Notes: generated by a model from the letters alone, not told the origin. A stretch of DNA of 6,812 bases from Holophagales bacterium (GCA_031283145.1 JAITCJ010000095.1:1-6812); one strand, 5' to 3'; positions 1 to 6,805 are shown, numbered from the stretch's first letter. Numbers and translations: made by a program.

Positions 1-2108
1 CTTTTGAACTTTCCCGCTCCGCTCACGTTCTTCAGTGTCGAAAATCAGGTGAGCCTTATCTTTTTCACCCCCTGGCGGTAGCCAGAAGCCTTGCGGAGTG
101 GAATTTAGATTCTGTCAGCCTGGTGTGCGGATTACTTCATGATGTTGCTGAAGATACTACAATTACCCACGAAGAAATTACCAAACAATTCGGCGTTGAG
201 GTGGGAGAGATTGTTGATGGTCTCACGAAGATATCAAAGCTGGAATTTCAAGACCGCGCTTGGCTGAATGCGGAAAATATCAGAAAATTTTTGGTCGCTA
301 TGGGAAAGGATGCGCGCGTATTGTTGGTGAAGCTGGCCGACCGTCTGCACAATATGAGAACGCTTGTACCTATGCGTGAAGAAAAGCGCAGACGCATCGC
401 TCATGAAACTATGGAATTATACGCGCCGCTGGCTAATCGCTTTGGGATGGGTCATGTACGCATGGAGCTGGAAGACCTCGCTTTTGAAGTTCTTGAACCC
501 GACAGTTATGAAGCTTTGAGTGATACCGTCAAGAGCAAGATACAAAACAACGGCACACAAGCTAAAGATATACAATTGACACTGGAGAATCTGCTTATCG
601 CAAATGGCATAAAAGCTGAGGTCTTCGGGCGTGTTAAAAGTTTGTACGCCATTTGGCGCAAAATGGGTATTCAGAAAAAGAAATTGGATGGGATTTTTGA
701 TTGGCTGGCATATCGCGTAATTTGTCCGGACAGGACAACCTGCTATATGACTTTGGGTGTTGTACATGCTCTGTATAAGCCTATTCCTGGAAGATTTAGG
801 GACTACATCAGTCTTCCAAAAGATAATGGCTATCAAAGTATTCACACCTCAGTACTGATGCCTACCGGTGACAGCTTTGAAGTTCAAATCCGCACTAAAG
901 AGATGCACACGCACGCTGAATCTGGAATTGCTTCGCACTGGACATATAAAGAAGGTTTCATAGCCAATCGCCAAAATATCAATCAAGTCGCGTTTTTGCA
1001 GCGAATGGCGGAATTGAATCAGAATACCAGCGACAGCCAAGAACTAGTTGTCAACTTAAAGGGCGAATTAGTTTCAAGTCAAATTCAGGTTTTTACGCCT
1101 AAAGGCGAGTTAAAGAACTTGCCGGAGGGTAGTACGCCCGTTGATTTTGCCTACAGTATTCACACCGAAATTGGACATCACTGCGCGGGCGCCAAAGTCA
1201 ATGGTCGAATAGTTCAACTGCGGCATCAATTAGAAAGCGGCGATCGAATTGAAATTATGACCAGACCTGATCGCAAACCCAGCCGTGACTGGCTCACATT
1301 TGTAAAGAGCGCAACCGCTAGATCAAGCATCCAATCATTCATCCGCGAGGAAGAACGGCATCATGCTATAGAAATAGGCAAAGAGCGCGTAGATCGGGAC
1401 TCGCAGGGGCTTGGCATCAACTTGGATCAACCGGAATACCAAGGAATTCTTGATCTCAGGCTCAAAGAGCTGAAAATGGCCGATTGGGAAGCCTTTTATG
1501 CCGCTGTCGGCTTTAACCGTATTTCAACACTTCACTTGTTTGAGCCTATTTTGCAAGATGAAGCCAACAAAAATAAAAAAGATGACTTAACGGTTGTTGA
1601 GCCGGACACAATTCTGGTTGACGAAAATGTTGGCATACTCTTTACCTTAGCTCATTGTTGCAAACCTATTTGGGGCGACGACATTGTTGGCTACACAACA
1701 AGGGGGCGCGGGATTAGTATCCACAGAGCAATCTGCCCCCACTTAAATTCAAAAGCAATGCCGGTAGAACGACGTATTAGCGTTGCGTGGGGGAATCAGA
1801 GCAGAACTGTTTTTGACGCCGAAATCGCGGTAAATACCACTGATCAGACAGGTCTGGTCGCCGCGATTTCAAGCGTGCTGCAGCAGGCCGGAATTTTAAT
1901 TCAGCACTTTAACGCATCCACAATAAATGAAGACGTTGCGATAATCCACATTGCCATGCGCGTTAAGGATAGAAACCACTTGGTTGATATAATGGGAGAA
2001 ATACGCCATATCAAAGGCGTCAGTTCTGTTGAGCGGGTAAGAGGATCTTTTTTCAGCCACCATCATTCACGCGGCAATCTGACAAATTTCCATATGGCAA
2101 ATTCCTGA
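1..2108 (+). CDS. rel: RelA/SpoT-family bifunctional (p)ppGpp synthetase/hydrolase, 5'-truncated by window edge
   Basis: This is a long RelA/SpoT homologue that makes and degrades the stringent-response alarmone (p)ppGpp in the cytoplasm. The frame is open from base 3, giving 701 visible residues. The GTG at 123 falls inside the HD domain, so the true start lies upstream; about 30 residues are missing compared with known Rel proteins. Domain order in visible numbering: an HD hydrolase with HP at 22-23, LLHDVAEDT around 44-52 and LADRLHNMRT around 111-120; a synthetase with GRVKS near 209, FDWLAYR (Asp 233), RFRDY at 264-268, NGYQSIHT and FEVQIRT (Glu 293); TGS at about 361-423; a Cys-rich zinc-finger-like segment (CC 552-553, His 574, Cys 578); and a C-terminal ACT domain at about 605-685. 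Both catalytic sites look intact. The basic RxRD, in place of the acidic ExDD of monofunctional E. coli RelA, supports a bifunctional Rel/SpoT type. It is followed 15 bp later by murC. Confidence 0.96.
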   Translation, partial: FELSRSAHVLQCRKSGEPYLFHPLAVARSLAEWNLDSVSLVCGLLHDVAEDTTITHEEITKQFGVEVGEIVDGLTKISKLEFQDRAWLNAENIRKFLVAMGKDARVLLVKLADRLHNMRTLVPMREEKRRRIAHETMELYAPLANRFGMGHVRMELEDLAFEVLEPDSYEALSDTVKSKIQNNGTQAKDIQLTLENLLIANGIKAEVFGRVKSLYAIWRKMGIQKKKLDGIFDWLAYRVICPDRTTCYMTLGVVHALYKPIPGRFRDYISLPKDNGYQSIHTSVLMPTGDSFEVQIRTKEMHTHAESGIASHWTYKEGFIANRQNINQVAFLQRMAELNQNTSDSQELVVNLKGELVSSQIQVFTPKGELKNLPEGSTPVDFAYSIHTEIGHHCAGAKVNGRIVQLRHQLESGDRIEIMTRPDRKPSRDWLTFVKSATARSSIQSFIREEERHHAIEIGKERVDRDSQGLGINLDQPEYQGILDLRLKELKMADWEAFYAAVGFNRISTLHLFEPILQDEANKNKKDDLTVVEPDTILVDENVGILFTLAHCCKPIWGDDIVGYTTRGRGISIHRAICPHLNSKAMPVERRISVAWGNQSRTVFDAEIAVNTTDQTGLVAAISSVLQQAGILIQHFNASTINEDVAIIHIAMRVKDRNHLVDIMGEIRHIKGVSSVERVRGSFFSHHHSRGNLTNFHMANS

Positions 2109-2112
2109 AAAT

Positions 2113-2117
2113 GGGAG
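2113..2117 (+). promoter_or_regulatory. Ribosome binding site for murC
   Basis: GGGAG sits 6 bases before the GTG at 2124. It supports GTG as the murC start, since the protein from there begins directly with the family's N-terminal nucleotide-binding strand and glycine loop. Confidence 0.6.
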
Positions 2118-2123
2118 TTCTTC

Positions 2124-3488
2124 GTGTTTGGCAAAGTTCAGAATATTCATTTTGTTGGCATTGGCGGGATAGGAATGTCCGGTATAGCGGAAGTTCTTGT
2201 CAATCTGGGCTTTAAGGTGAGTGGTTCCGATATAAAACCTGGCGCGACTACAGATCGGCTTTTAAAACTTGGCGCGGCTATCCGCATCGGACACGACGCT
2301 AAATGTGTCCAGGACGCGCAAGTTGTTGTTGTATCCAGCGCTGTCAAATCAGATAACCCTGAGGTGGAAGCCGCTCATATCGCTAAGATTCCTGTCATTC
2401 CACGCGGTGAAATGCTGGCGGAACTGATGCGGATGAAAGAAGGCATTGCCGTTGCCGGCTCACATGGAAAAACAACAACGACCAGTATGATTGCCCACAT
2501 CCTGAGCAAAGGGGGATTGGATCCTACCATTGTTGTGGGCGGAAAACTTGGGATACTCGGCTCCAACGCAAAATTGGGCAAAGGGCCTACTCTGGTCGCC
2601 GAGGCTGATGAGTCTGATGGAAGTTTCCTGATGTTAAGCCCAACATGGGCAATTATTACTAACATTGACCGCGAGCATTTAGATCACTATCAGGATTTGG
2701 ATGAAATCAAGGATTCCTTTATTGATTTTGCCAATAAGGTTCCATTTTACGGATGTGTCCTTGCTTGCATGGACTGCGCGAATGCAGCTTCAATCCGTCC
2801 GCGTTTGCGCCGCCAGGTTCACACCTATGGGACTAATCCACAAGTGGATATTCAAGCCCGCGATATAAGGCAGGATGGGTTTAATACTCACTTCCATGTG
2901 AGGGCATTCGGGCAGAGCCTGGGAGATTTTTGCCTTCGCGTCCCCGGTCGTCACATGGTATTGAATGCCCTCGCGGCTATTGGAATGGCTTTGGAAATGG
3001 GGATAGAGGCCGATCTTATTCGTGCCGCGCTGAATGAATTTACCGGGGCTGACCGAAGATTCACGCTCAGGGGTGAACGTGATGGCGTCCTTGTGGTTGA
3101 TGACTATGGACACCACCCAACGGAGATTGCCGCGACGCTGTCAGGCGCGCGTTCAGGTTTCCCTGACCGCCGGATAGTCGTTGCCTTTCAGCCGCATCGC
3201 TACTCCAGAACACAAGCTCTCTTAGATGAATTTGCCAGAGCTTTTTTTGAGGCTGATGTTGTCGTTGTCAGCGACATATACCCGGCAAGCGAGACTCCAA
3301 TACCGGGCTTAACGGGCCAAACACTTGTTGACGCGCTGCGCTCAACCGGACAAAGAGAAGTTCACTACATACCCGACATCCAGAATATGCCAAGCGCTCT
3401 GCGCGAAATTACTCAATCAAAAGACCTGCTCATTACCTTTGGGGCAGGAAACATAACGCAGGTGGGGTCGGCATTTTTGGGAAACTGA
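2124..3488 (+). CDS. murC: UDP-N-acetylmuramate--L-alanine ligase (MurC)
   Basis: MurC is the ATP-dependent cytoplasmic ligase that adds L-alanine to UDP-MurNAc, the first amino acid of the peptidoglycan stem peptide. The protein is 454 residues, full length for the family, and starts at GTG with a GGGAG ribosome site. It has the N-terminal Rossmann-like loop GIGGIGMSG at 12-20, the Mur-ligase ATP loop GSHGKTTTT at 112-120 (Lys 116), EADESDGSF at 160-168, NIDREHLDHY at 180-189, the central-to-C-terminal GRHMVLNALAAIG at 275-287, DDYGHHPTE at 326-334 and FQPHRYSRT at 355-363. The HHPTE and PHRYSRT motifs separate MurC from MurD, MurE and MurF. It lies between rel and nfu rather than in a murG-murC-murB-ddl-ftsQ division cluster, so murC appears detached from a dcw locus here. 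No disruption is visible. Confidence 0.97.
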   Translation: MFGKVQNIHFVGIGGIGMSGIAEVLVNLGFKVSGSDIKPGATTDRLLKLGAAIRIGHDAKCVQDAQVVVVSSAVKSDNPEVEAAHIAKIPVIPRGEMLAELMRMKEGIAVAGSHGKTTTTSMIAHILSKGGLDPTIVVGGKLGILGSNAKLGKGPTLVAEADESDGSFLMLSPTWAIITNIDREHLDHYQDLDEIKDSFIDFANKVPFYGCVLACMDCANAASIRPRLRRQVHTYGTNPQVDIQARDIRQDGFNTHFHVRAFGQSLGDFCLRVPGRHMVLNALAAIGMALEMGIEADLIRAALNEFTGADRRFTLRGERDGVLVVDDYGHHPTEIAATLSGARSGFPDRRIVVAFQPHRYSRTQALLDEFARAFFEADVVVVSDIYPASETPIPGLTGQTLVDALRSTGQREVHYIPDIQNMPSALREITQSKDLLITFGAGNITQVGSAFLGN

Positions 3489-3495
3489 TATTTAC

Positions 3496-4035
3496 ATGCC
3501 AAAAGTAGTCAATATTGAACCAACGCCAAATCCTGACGCCCTGAAATTTGTGGTTAAAGAGCCATTGCTTGCAAAAGCTGTCCGCTCATTTCAAGATTTC
3601 GCCTCAGCGGTTGGTGATCCGTTGGGGTCAGCCATTTTTGCTCTGGGCAATGTAACGTCTGTTTTCTATATGGACAGATTTGTTACTGTCAATAAACACC
3701 ATACAGCGGATTGGGCGGAGCTGATCGATCCCATTTGTGACGCCATCGAAGATTGCAGAATTGAGAATGCTACAACGAACAGTGAAAATAATGCTGCTCT
3801 TGAAAACGACGGTACATTACAAAAAATCATTGATGTTGTGGACAGCCAAATTCGCCCCGGACTGGCCGGCGATGGCGGAGGTCTGGATGTTATTTCGTTT
3901 GACGGCAAAATACTCACCATAGCCTATCAAGGCGCGTGCGGCTCTTGTCCCGCTGCTGGGACAGGTACTCTGCAATTCATAGAGGGATTGCTGCAACACG
4001 AGGTTGATCCGTCAATCAAGGTTGTTATGTCTTAG
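3496..4035 (+). CDS. nfu: Nfu-type Fe-S cluster scaffold/carrier protein (Nfu_N + NifU C-terminal domain)
   Basis: Nfu proteins bind a [4Fe-4S] cluster, usually across a dimer, and pass it to apo-enzymes. The protein is 179 residues. The N-terminal Nfu_N domain (about 5-90) opens with the diagnostic EPTPNPDALKFV at 8-19. A polar linker rich in Asn, Glu and Thr (about 88-106) leads to a NifU C-terminal domain (about 107-179) with LAGDGGGLD at 123-131 and the cluster-binding CGSC (Cys 148 and Cys 151). This architecture matches proteobacterial and mitochondrial Nfu1 rather than nitrogenase NifU, because the IscU-like and ferredoxin domains are absent. The usual SSTMTLK after the CxxC is AAGTGTLQ here, a mild variation. 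The start is 7 bp after the murC stop. The nearest purine run (GGGA, 3479-3482) is 13 bases upstream, so translation is probably coupled to murC. Confidence 0.93.
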   Translation: MPKVVNIEPTPNPDALKFVVKEPLLAKAVRSFQDFASAVGDPLGSAIFALGNVTSVFYMDRFVTVNKHHTADWAELIDPICDAIEDCRIENATTNSENNAALENDGTLQKIIDVVDSQIRPGLAGDGGGLDVISFDGKILTIAYQGACGSCPAAGTGTLQFIEGLLQHEVDPSIKVVMS

Positions 4036-4046
4036 AATTAATCATC

Positions 4047-4054
4047 GGAAGGAG
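4047..4054 (+). promoter_or_regulatory. Strong ribosome binding site deciding the peptidase start
   Basis: GGAAGGAG lies 6 bases before the ATG at 4061. It is the best Shine-Dalgarno match in the window. It selects 4061 over an in-frame upstream codon at 4004 that lies inside nfu and would bury the signal peptide behind 19 residues. Confidence 0.8.
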
Positions 4055-4060
4055 CTTCCC

Positions 4061-5194
4061 ATGCGCCCCGCAGCGATAGCCTTAACACTTTTTTCCGTTG
4101 TCTCATTAGCGGCGCAAACACCCCCCGCTAATGCGCAAAATTTACCAAAGCGTGTCTTTAAGGACGCCAAGGTAATACCTCACACCCCTGTAAAAAACCA
4201 GGGCAGCAGTGGAACATGCTGGTGCTTCGCGACTGTTTCTCTTATAGAATCTGAAATTCTCCGCAAGGGCAAAGGTGAATATGACCTTTCAGAAATGCAC
4301 CTGGTCCGCGCCACTTACCCCCGCAGCGCAAAAGCCTATATGCGGCTTCACGGCGCGATGGATTGGGGGCAAGGCGCTCAAAATACCGACGCGCTTTACG
4401 CGATGTCGCAAGTTGGCTTAGTCCCTGACACCCTATACACTGGCCTCTTGCCTGGCGAAAAAAACCACAATCATTCTGAACTTGAAAAAGCCCTGGGCGG
4501 TTTCTTATCCGGTATTAAGAGCGCCAAACGTCTCACCACGGCCTGGCCAAAAGCGGTTGAAGGCATTTTGGACGCTTATTTAGGCAATCTTGTTACTTTC
4601 TCTTTTATTTACGGAAACCGAACTTGGACGCCAATGAGTTTTATGAAAGAACACCTTCAGATCAATCCGTCTGACTATGTTAGCGTTGGGACATTTACGC
4701 TATACGCTCCATACAGCCGGTTCCGCGTGGAAACGCCGGATAATTGGAGTCAGGATTCCAGTTTCATAAACGTGCCTTTTGATGATTTCGCTTCGCTCCT
4801 GGACTCAGCCATAGACAAGGGCTTTAGCTACGCCATCGCGTCGGATGTCAGCGAACCAGGTTTCGTTATGAATAAAGGCTGCGCTCTGCTTTTAGACCCG
4901 GACTCAAAGCCTGAAGAAGAAAAAGAGATTGCGGTTGTTACCCCTGAACTCAGAACAGCAATGTTCGACGATTGGCGCACAACTGACGATCACAGTATGC
5001 ATTGTGTCGGGACTGCCACAGACGACAGCGGCAATAAGTTTTACCTCGTCAAGAACAGTTGGGGTACGGAAAACGGTCCATATAAAGGCTTTCTCTACAT
5101 GAGCCGCAACTTCATGCTGGCCAAAACCCTGTACATCACTGTGCATAAGGACGCGCTGCCAGCGGATTTGAAAGCCAAACTAGGCATTAAGTGA
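4061..5194 (+). CDS. Exported C1B-family cysteine peptidase (bleomycin hydrolase / aminopeptidase C-like)
   Basis: This is a papain-fold peptidase of 377 residues. A Sec signal peptide fits residues 1-25: Arg 2, hydrophobic core IALTLFSVVSLAA, and a likely signal peptidase I site ANA|Q after residue 25. The protein is therefore probably periplasmic or secreted, unlike classical cytoplasmic PepC and bleomycin hydrolase. Catalytic elements of family C1B are visible: oxyanion Gln 47 and nucleophile Cys 53 in KNQGSSGTCWCF, YDLSEMH at 74-80, His 311 in DDHSMHCVG and Asn 332 in KNSWG. There is no long propeptide between the signal and the catalytic domain, as expected for C1B and unlike papain. The C-terminal tail ends ADLKAKLGIK; in bleomycin hydrolases the C-terminus enters the active site and limits activity to aminopeptidase or carboxypeptidase trimming, but whether that holds here is inference. 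The gene is 25 bp after nfu and likely last in the unit. The natural substrate is unknown. Confidence 0.9.
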   Translation: MRPAAIALTLFSVVSLAAQTPPANAQNLPKRVFKDAKVIPHTPVKNQGSSGTCWCFATVSLIESEILRKGKGEYDLSEMHLVRATYPRSAKAYMRLHGAMDWGQGAQNTDALYAMSQVGLVPDTLYTGLLPGEKNHNHSELEKALGGFLSGIKSAKRLTTAWPKAVEGILDAYLGNLVTFSFIYGNRTWTPMSFMKEHLQINPSDYVSVGTFTLYAPYSRFRVETPDNWSQDSSFINVPFDDFASLLDSAIDKGFSYAIASDVSEPGFVMNKGCALLLDPDSKPEEEKEIAVVTPELRTAMFDDWRTTDDHSMHCVGTATDDSGNKFYLVKNSWGTENGPYKGFLYMSRNFMLAKTLYITVHKDALPADLKAKLGIK

Positions 5195-5215
5195 CCGCTA
5201 TAGCAGTTTTCGTTT

Positions 5216-5260
5216 TTATTGCTTGCACAACGGTGGGCAGTGCCCACCATTAAGCAATAA
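5216..5260. repeat. Nested palindrome between convergent genes, possible transcription end structure
   Basis: The outer arms are TTATTGCTT (5216-5224) and AAGCAATAA (5252-5260). The inner arms are GGTGGGCA (5232-5239) and TGCCCACC (5241-5248). Both pairs are perfect. It begins 21 bp after the peptidase stop, where a terminator would be expected. No T-tract follows on either strand, so it is not a textbook intrinsic terminator. It could block RNA decay from the 3' end, or it may simply be a mobile palindrome. A further perfect pair, TTGCACAAC (5223-5231) with GTTGTGCAA (5292-5300), overlaps it and would compete for folding. Confidence 0.55.
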
Positions 5261-5266
5261 GCGGCC

Positions 5267-5288
5267 GTGATTTATACCAAATCACATT
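5267..5288. repeat. Copy 1 of an ATACCAARTCRCRTT motif, inside a small hairpin
   Basis: ATACCAAATCACATT occupies 5274-5288. It is partly in the loop and right arm of a perfect 7-bp stem, GTGATTT (5267-5273) with AAATCAC (5279-5285). A related sequence lies at 6699-6713, differing only by three A/G transitions. Confidence 0.45.
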
Positions 5289-5391
5289 GCTGTTGTGCAA
5301 AAGCGGTAGCGCAACATGCCACAAACAGCCGCATTCGCACGACCATTTGTAGCATTGGCAATGGGAACTGGTATTACAAGTAAATTCCGGC

Positions 5392-5425
5392 ATAGCAGTT
5401 CAACTACAAAAAGTTGAACTGCTAT
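5392..5425. repeat. Perfect 14-bp palindrome overlapping the desulfurase stop codon
   Basis: ATAGCAGTTCAACT (5392-5405) is exactly reverse-complemented at 5412-5425 across a 6-base ACAAAA spacer. The - strand desulfurase reads into it. Its final residues and TGA stop (5402-5400) lie within the arms and loop. The structure also sits where both convergent genes need a transcription end, but T-tracts are absent or weak, so a terminator role is uncertain. Confidence 0.8.
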
Positions 5426-6629
5426 ATTTACGCCGTTTCTTCTGCGCTTCCGCAATTTCTGAAACGGCGTTTATTGCCTTTCGTATTTGATCTTCGTTGT
5501 TGAAAGCGCCAATGCCAAATCTTGCCGCGCCGTGAATTTTATCTGTGCCTAAGTGTTCGTGAACCATTGGCGCGCAGTGCAGACCGGCGCGACACGCGAT
5601 GTTATGATCAATGTCCAGTATTGCGCCCGTATTTTCCGCTTCCAAACCATCAACATTGAAAGAAAGAACGCTGATTCTCTCTTTGTCAGGTACGTCATTA
5701 GCGCAATACATAGTTACGCCTTCAATTTCAGCCAAGCCATCACGCAAAATTTTCCACAACGTCATTTCATGCCGATGTATGGCATTAAGCCCATACCTGT
5801 TGACCCATTTAACACCGGAATTCAATCCGGCAATGCCAGGAAGATTAGGCGTACCATATTCCATACGGTAGGGGTACTCGTCCGGGTGATTGCGCTGTAT
5901 GCTCTTTACACCCGTGCCTCCGGCACGCGTATGCCTGATTTCAACGCCATTTCTGACGTACATTCCGCCAATGCCCATCGGTCCCATCAAACTCTTGTGT
6001 CCTGTGAAACAAACAACATCGGCGCATAGGTCATCCATCTTCACTGGAATAATGCCGGCGCTTTGACTGACATCCAATATTAAGATAATGCCCCTTTCGC
6101 GGCAGGCGCGGCCAACAGCGGCGGCATCCTGTACCGTGCCTGTGACATTAGAAGCGTGGTTCATCACAACGGCTCTGGTGTCATTTCTGAAACGCTTGAT
6201 AATCTCCTGGGGATCAACATGACCGGAATCATCAAAATCAACCCAGTCAACCGGACAGCCCATCTGCTCCAGCTTCCAAAGAGGGCGCAGTGTTGCGTTA
6301 TGCTCTAAATGAGTGGTAACAACATGATCGCCGGGATTGATTATTCCCCAGATTGCCAAGTTCAGTGAATCAGTGCTGTTGCAACCGAATACCAGCCTGT
6401 TTGGATCTGTGCCGCCAAAGAACTCGCAGAGCAGACCGCGGGTTTCGTCCAGCAGGGAACCAGCGTCCAGACAGAGTTCGAAACCGCCGCGGCCAGGGTT
6501 CACGCCCACTCCGCGGTAAAAGGTATCCATCTTTTCATAGACTTCCTGGGGCTTAGGAAAGGATGTCGTCCCGTTATCCAGGTAAATCATTTTGACTTCC
6601 GGAGGTATGGGAAGATTCAAGCAGGTCAT
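5400..6629 (-). CDS. PLP-dependent cysteine desulfurase (class V aminotransferase fold, SufS/Csd class)
   Basis: Cysteine desulfurases take sulfur from L-cysteine as a persulfide, releasing alanine, for Fe-S clusters and other sulfur cofactors; some members act on selenocysteine. The protein is 409 residues from the chosen ATG. Motifs: MIYLDNGTTSFPKP at 14-27, NPGRGG at 44-49, LEHN at 108-111 (His 110, cofactor stacking), DVSQSAG at 186-192 (Asp 186 and Gln 189 contact PLP), TGHKSLMGP at 209-217 with PLP Lys 212, YGTPNLPGIAGL at 258-269, and the catalytic loop RAGLHCAP at 347-354 with Cys 352. The HKS(L/Y)xGP and RAGLHCAP motifs match the 'cysteine desulfurase family protein' subgroup near SufS, not IscS. 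I chose ATG 6629 because AAAGGA precedes it by 6 bases. Many relatives begin at MIYLDN, which would be ATG 6590 (396 residues). The tail (KYSSSTFCS) is encoded by a palindromic repeat. No SufU, SufE or SufBCD partner is in the window. Confidence 0.94.
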   Translation of the reverse strand: MTCLNLPIPPEVKMIYLDNGTTSFPKPQEVYEKMDTFYRGVGVNPGRGGFELCLDAGSLLDETRGLLCEFFGGTDPNRLVFGCNSTDSLNLAIWGIINPGDHVVTTHLEHNATLRPLWKLEQMGCPVDWVDFDDSGHVDPQEIIKRFRNDTRAVVMNHASNVTGTVQDAAAVGRACRERGIILILDVSQSAGIIPVKMDDLCADVVCFTGHKSLMGPMGIGGMYVRNGVEIRHTRAGGTGVKSIQRNHPDEYPYRMEYGTPNLPGIAGLNSGVKWVNRYGLNAIHRHEMTLWKILRDGLAEIEGVTMYCANDVPDKERISVLSFNVDGLEAENTGAILDIDHNIACRAGLHCAPMVHEHLGTDKIHGAARFGIGAFNNEDQIRKAINAVSEIAEAQKKRRKYSSSTFCS

Positions 6630-6635
6630 GGTTTT

Positions 6636-6641
6636 TCCTTT
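6636..6641 (-). promoter_or_regulatory. Ribosome binding site for the desulfurase
   Basis: On the - strand AAAGGA lies 6 bases before ATG 6629. The alternative start at 6590 has only GGAAG, 5 bases upstream, which is a weaker match. I see no convincing -35/-10 pair in 6642-6812. Confidence 0.5.
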
Positions 6642-6698
6642 CGCAACAATTCCGCCATGACGAACCATGTTGTATGGGTCACGTAATGTCACTAACTG

Positions 6699-6713
6699 AT
6701 ACCAAGTCGCGTT
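6699..6713. repeat. Copy 2 of the ATACCAARTCRCRTT motif
   Basis: ATACCAAGTCGCGTT matches 12 of 15 positions of the copy at 5274-5288, and all three differences are A-to-G. It runs straight into the inverted repeat at 6709-6730. Confidence 0.45.
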
Positions 6714-6730
6714 CAATTGACATTGAACGC
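6709..6730. repeat. 8-bp inverted repeat upstream of the desulfurase
   Basis: GCGTTCAA (6709-6716) pairs perfectly with TTGAACGC (6723-6730) across TTGACA. A smaller palindrome, CGCT-AA-AGCG (6728-6737), overlaps its end. It lies about 80-100 bp upstream of the desulfurase start. It could be an operator-like site, but its placement among other palindromes favours repeat DNA. Confidence 0.5.
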
Positions 6731-6740
6731 TAAAGCGCCA

Positions 6741-6782
6741 AAGTTTTTGAAAAACAGGGAAACCCTGATTTTTCAAAAACTT
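6741..6782 (-). terminator. Bidirectional terminator-like hairpin
   Basis: A long stem pairs AAGTTTTTGAAAAA (6741-6754) with TTTTTCAAAAACTT (6769-6782), capped by CAGGG (6755-6759) and CCCTG (6763-6767) over an AAA loop, with A6768 bulged. On the - strand it reads A-tract, CAGGG-TTT-CCCTG, then TTTTT, the arrangement of an intrinsic terminator. The + strand reads almost the same. It would end a unit entering from beyond 6812 on the - strand and so separate it from the desulfurase gene. The GC core is only 5 bp, so efficiency is uncertain, and a repeat origin is possible. Confidence 0.45.
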
Positions 6783-6785
6783 GCG

Positions 6786-6805
6786 GGCGGCGATTGCTCG
6801 CCGCC
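6786..6805. repeat. GC-rich 8-bp inverted repeat at the window end
   Basis: GGCGGCGA (6786-6793) and TCGCCGCC (6798-6805) pair perfectly over a TTGC loop. It directly abuts the terminator-like hairpin on one side and an ATACCAA heptamer on the other. Confidence 0.6.

Larger units (their letters stand above)
5199..5426. repeat. Possible MITE-like segment bounded by TATAGCAGTT inverted repeats
   Basis: TATAGCAGTT at 5199-5208 is exactly reverse-complemented by AACTGCTATA at 5417-5426, bounding 228 bp. A third copy (ATAGCAGTT, 5392-5400) forms the left arm of the palindrome at the right end. The interval holds no gene of its own apart from the last codons of the - strand desulfurase, and it is dense in palindromes. 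No flanking target-site duplication is visible (CCGC before, TTTA after). It could be a degenerate non-autonomous element or a cluster of REP-like repeats. Confidence 0.4.

Noticed and set aside
417..1040. Minus-strand open frames antisense to rel
   Set aside because: They lie opposite a well-conserved coding gene, show no recognisable domain, and have no sensible start context.
123..2108. GTG at 123 as the start of the Rel protein
   Set aside because: The 40 codons before it are open and encode conserved HD-domain sequence (RKSGEPYLFHPLAVA). The gene simply begins outside the window.
4004..4060. An earlier in-frame start for the peptidase overlapping nfu
   Set aside because: The extension is not signal-peptide-like, lies within nfu, and lacks a ribosome site comparable to GGAAGGAG before 4061.
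5232..5248. GGTGGGCA/TGCCCACC hairpin as a standard Rho-independent terminator
   Set aside because: No T-run follows the stem on either strand, so it is reported as a palindrome with only a possible end-forming role.
5553..6556. Plus-strand open frames across the desulfurase gene
   Set aside because: They are shadows of the - strand gene, which has full motif support from residue 14 to about 390.
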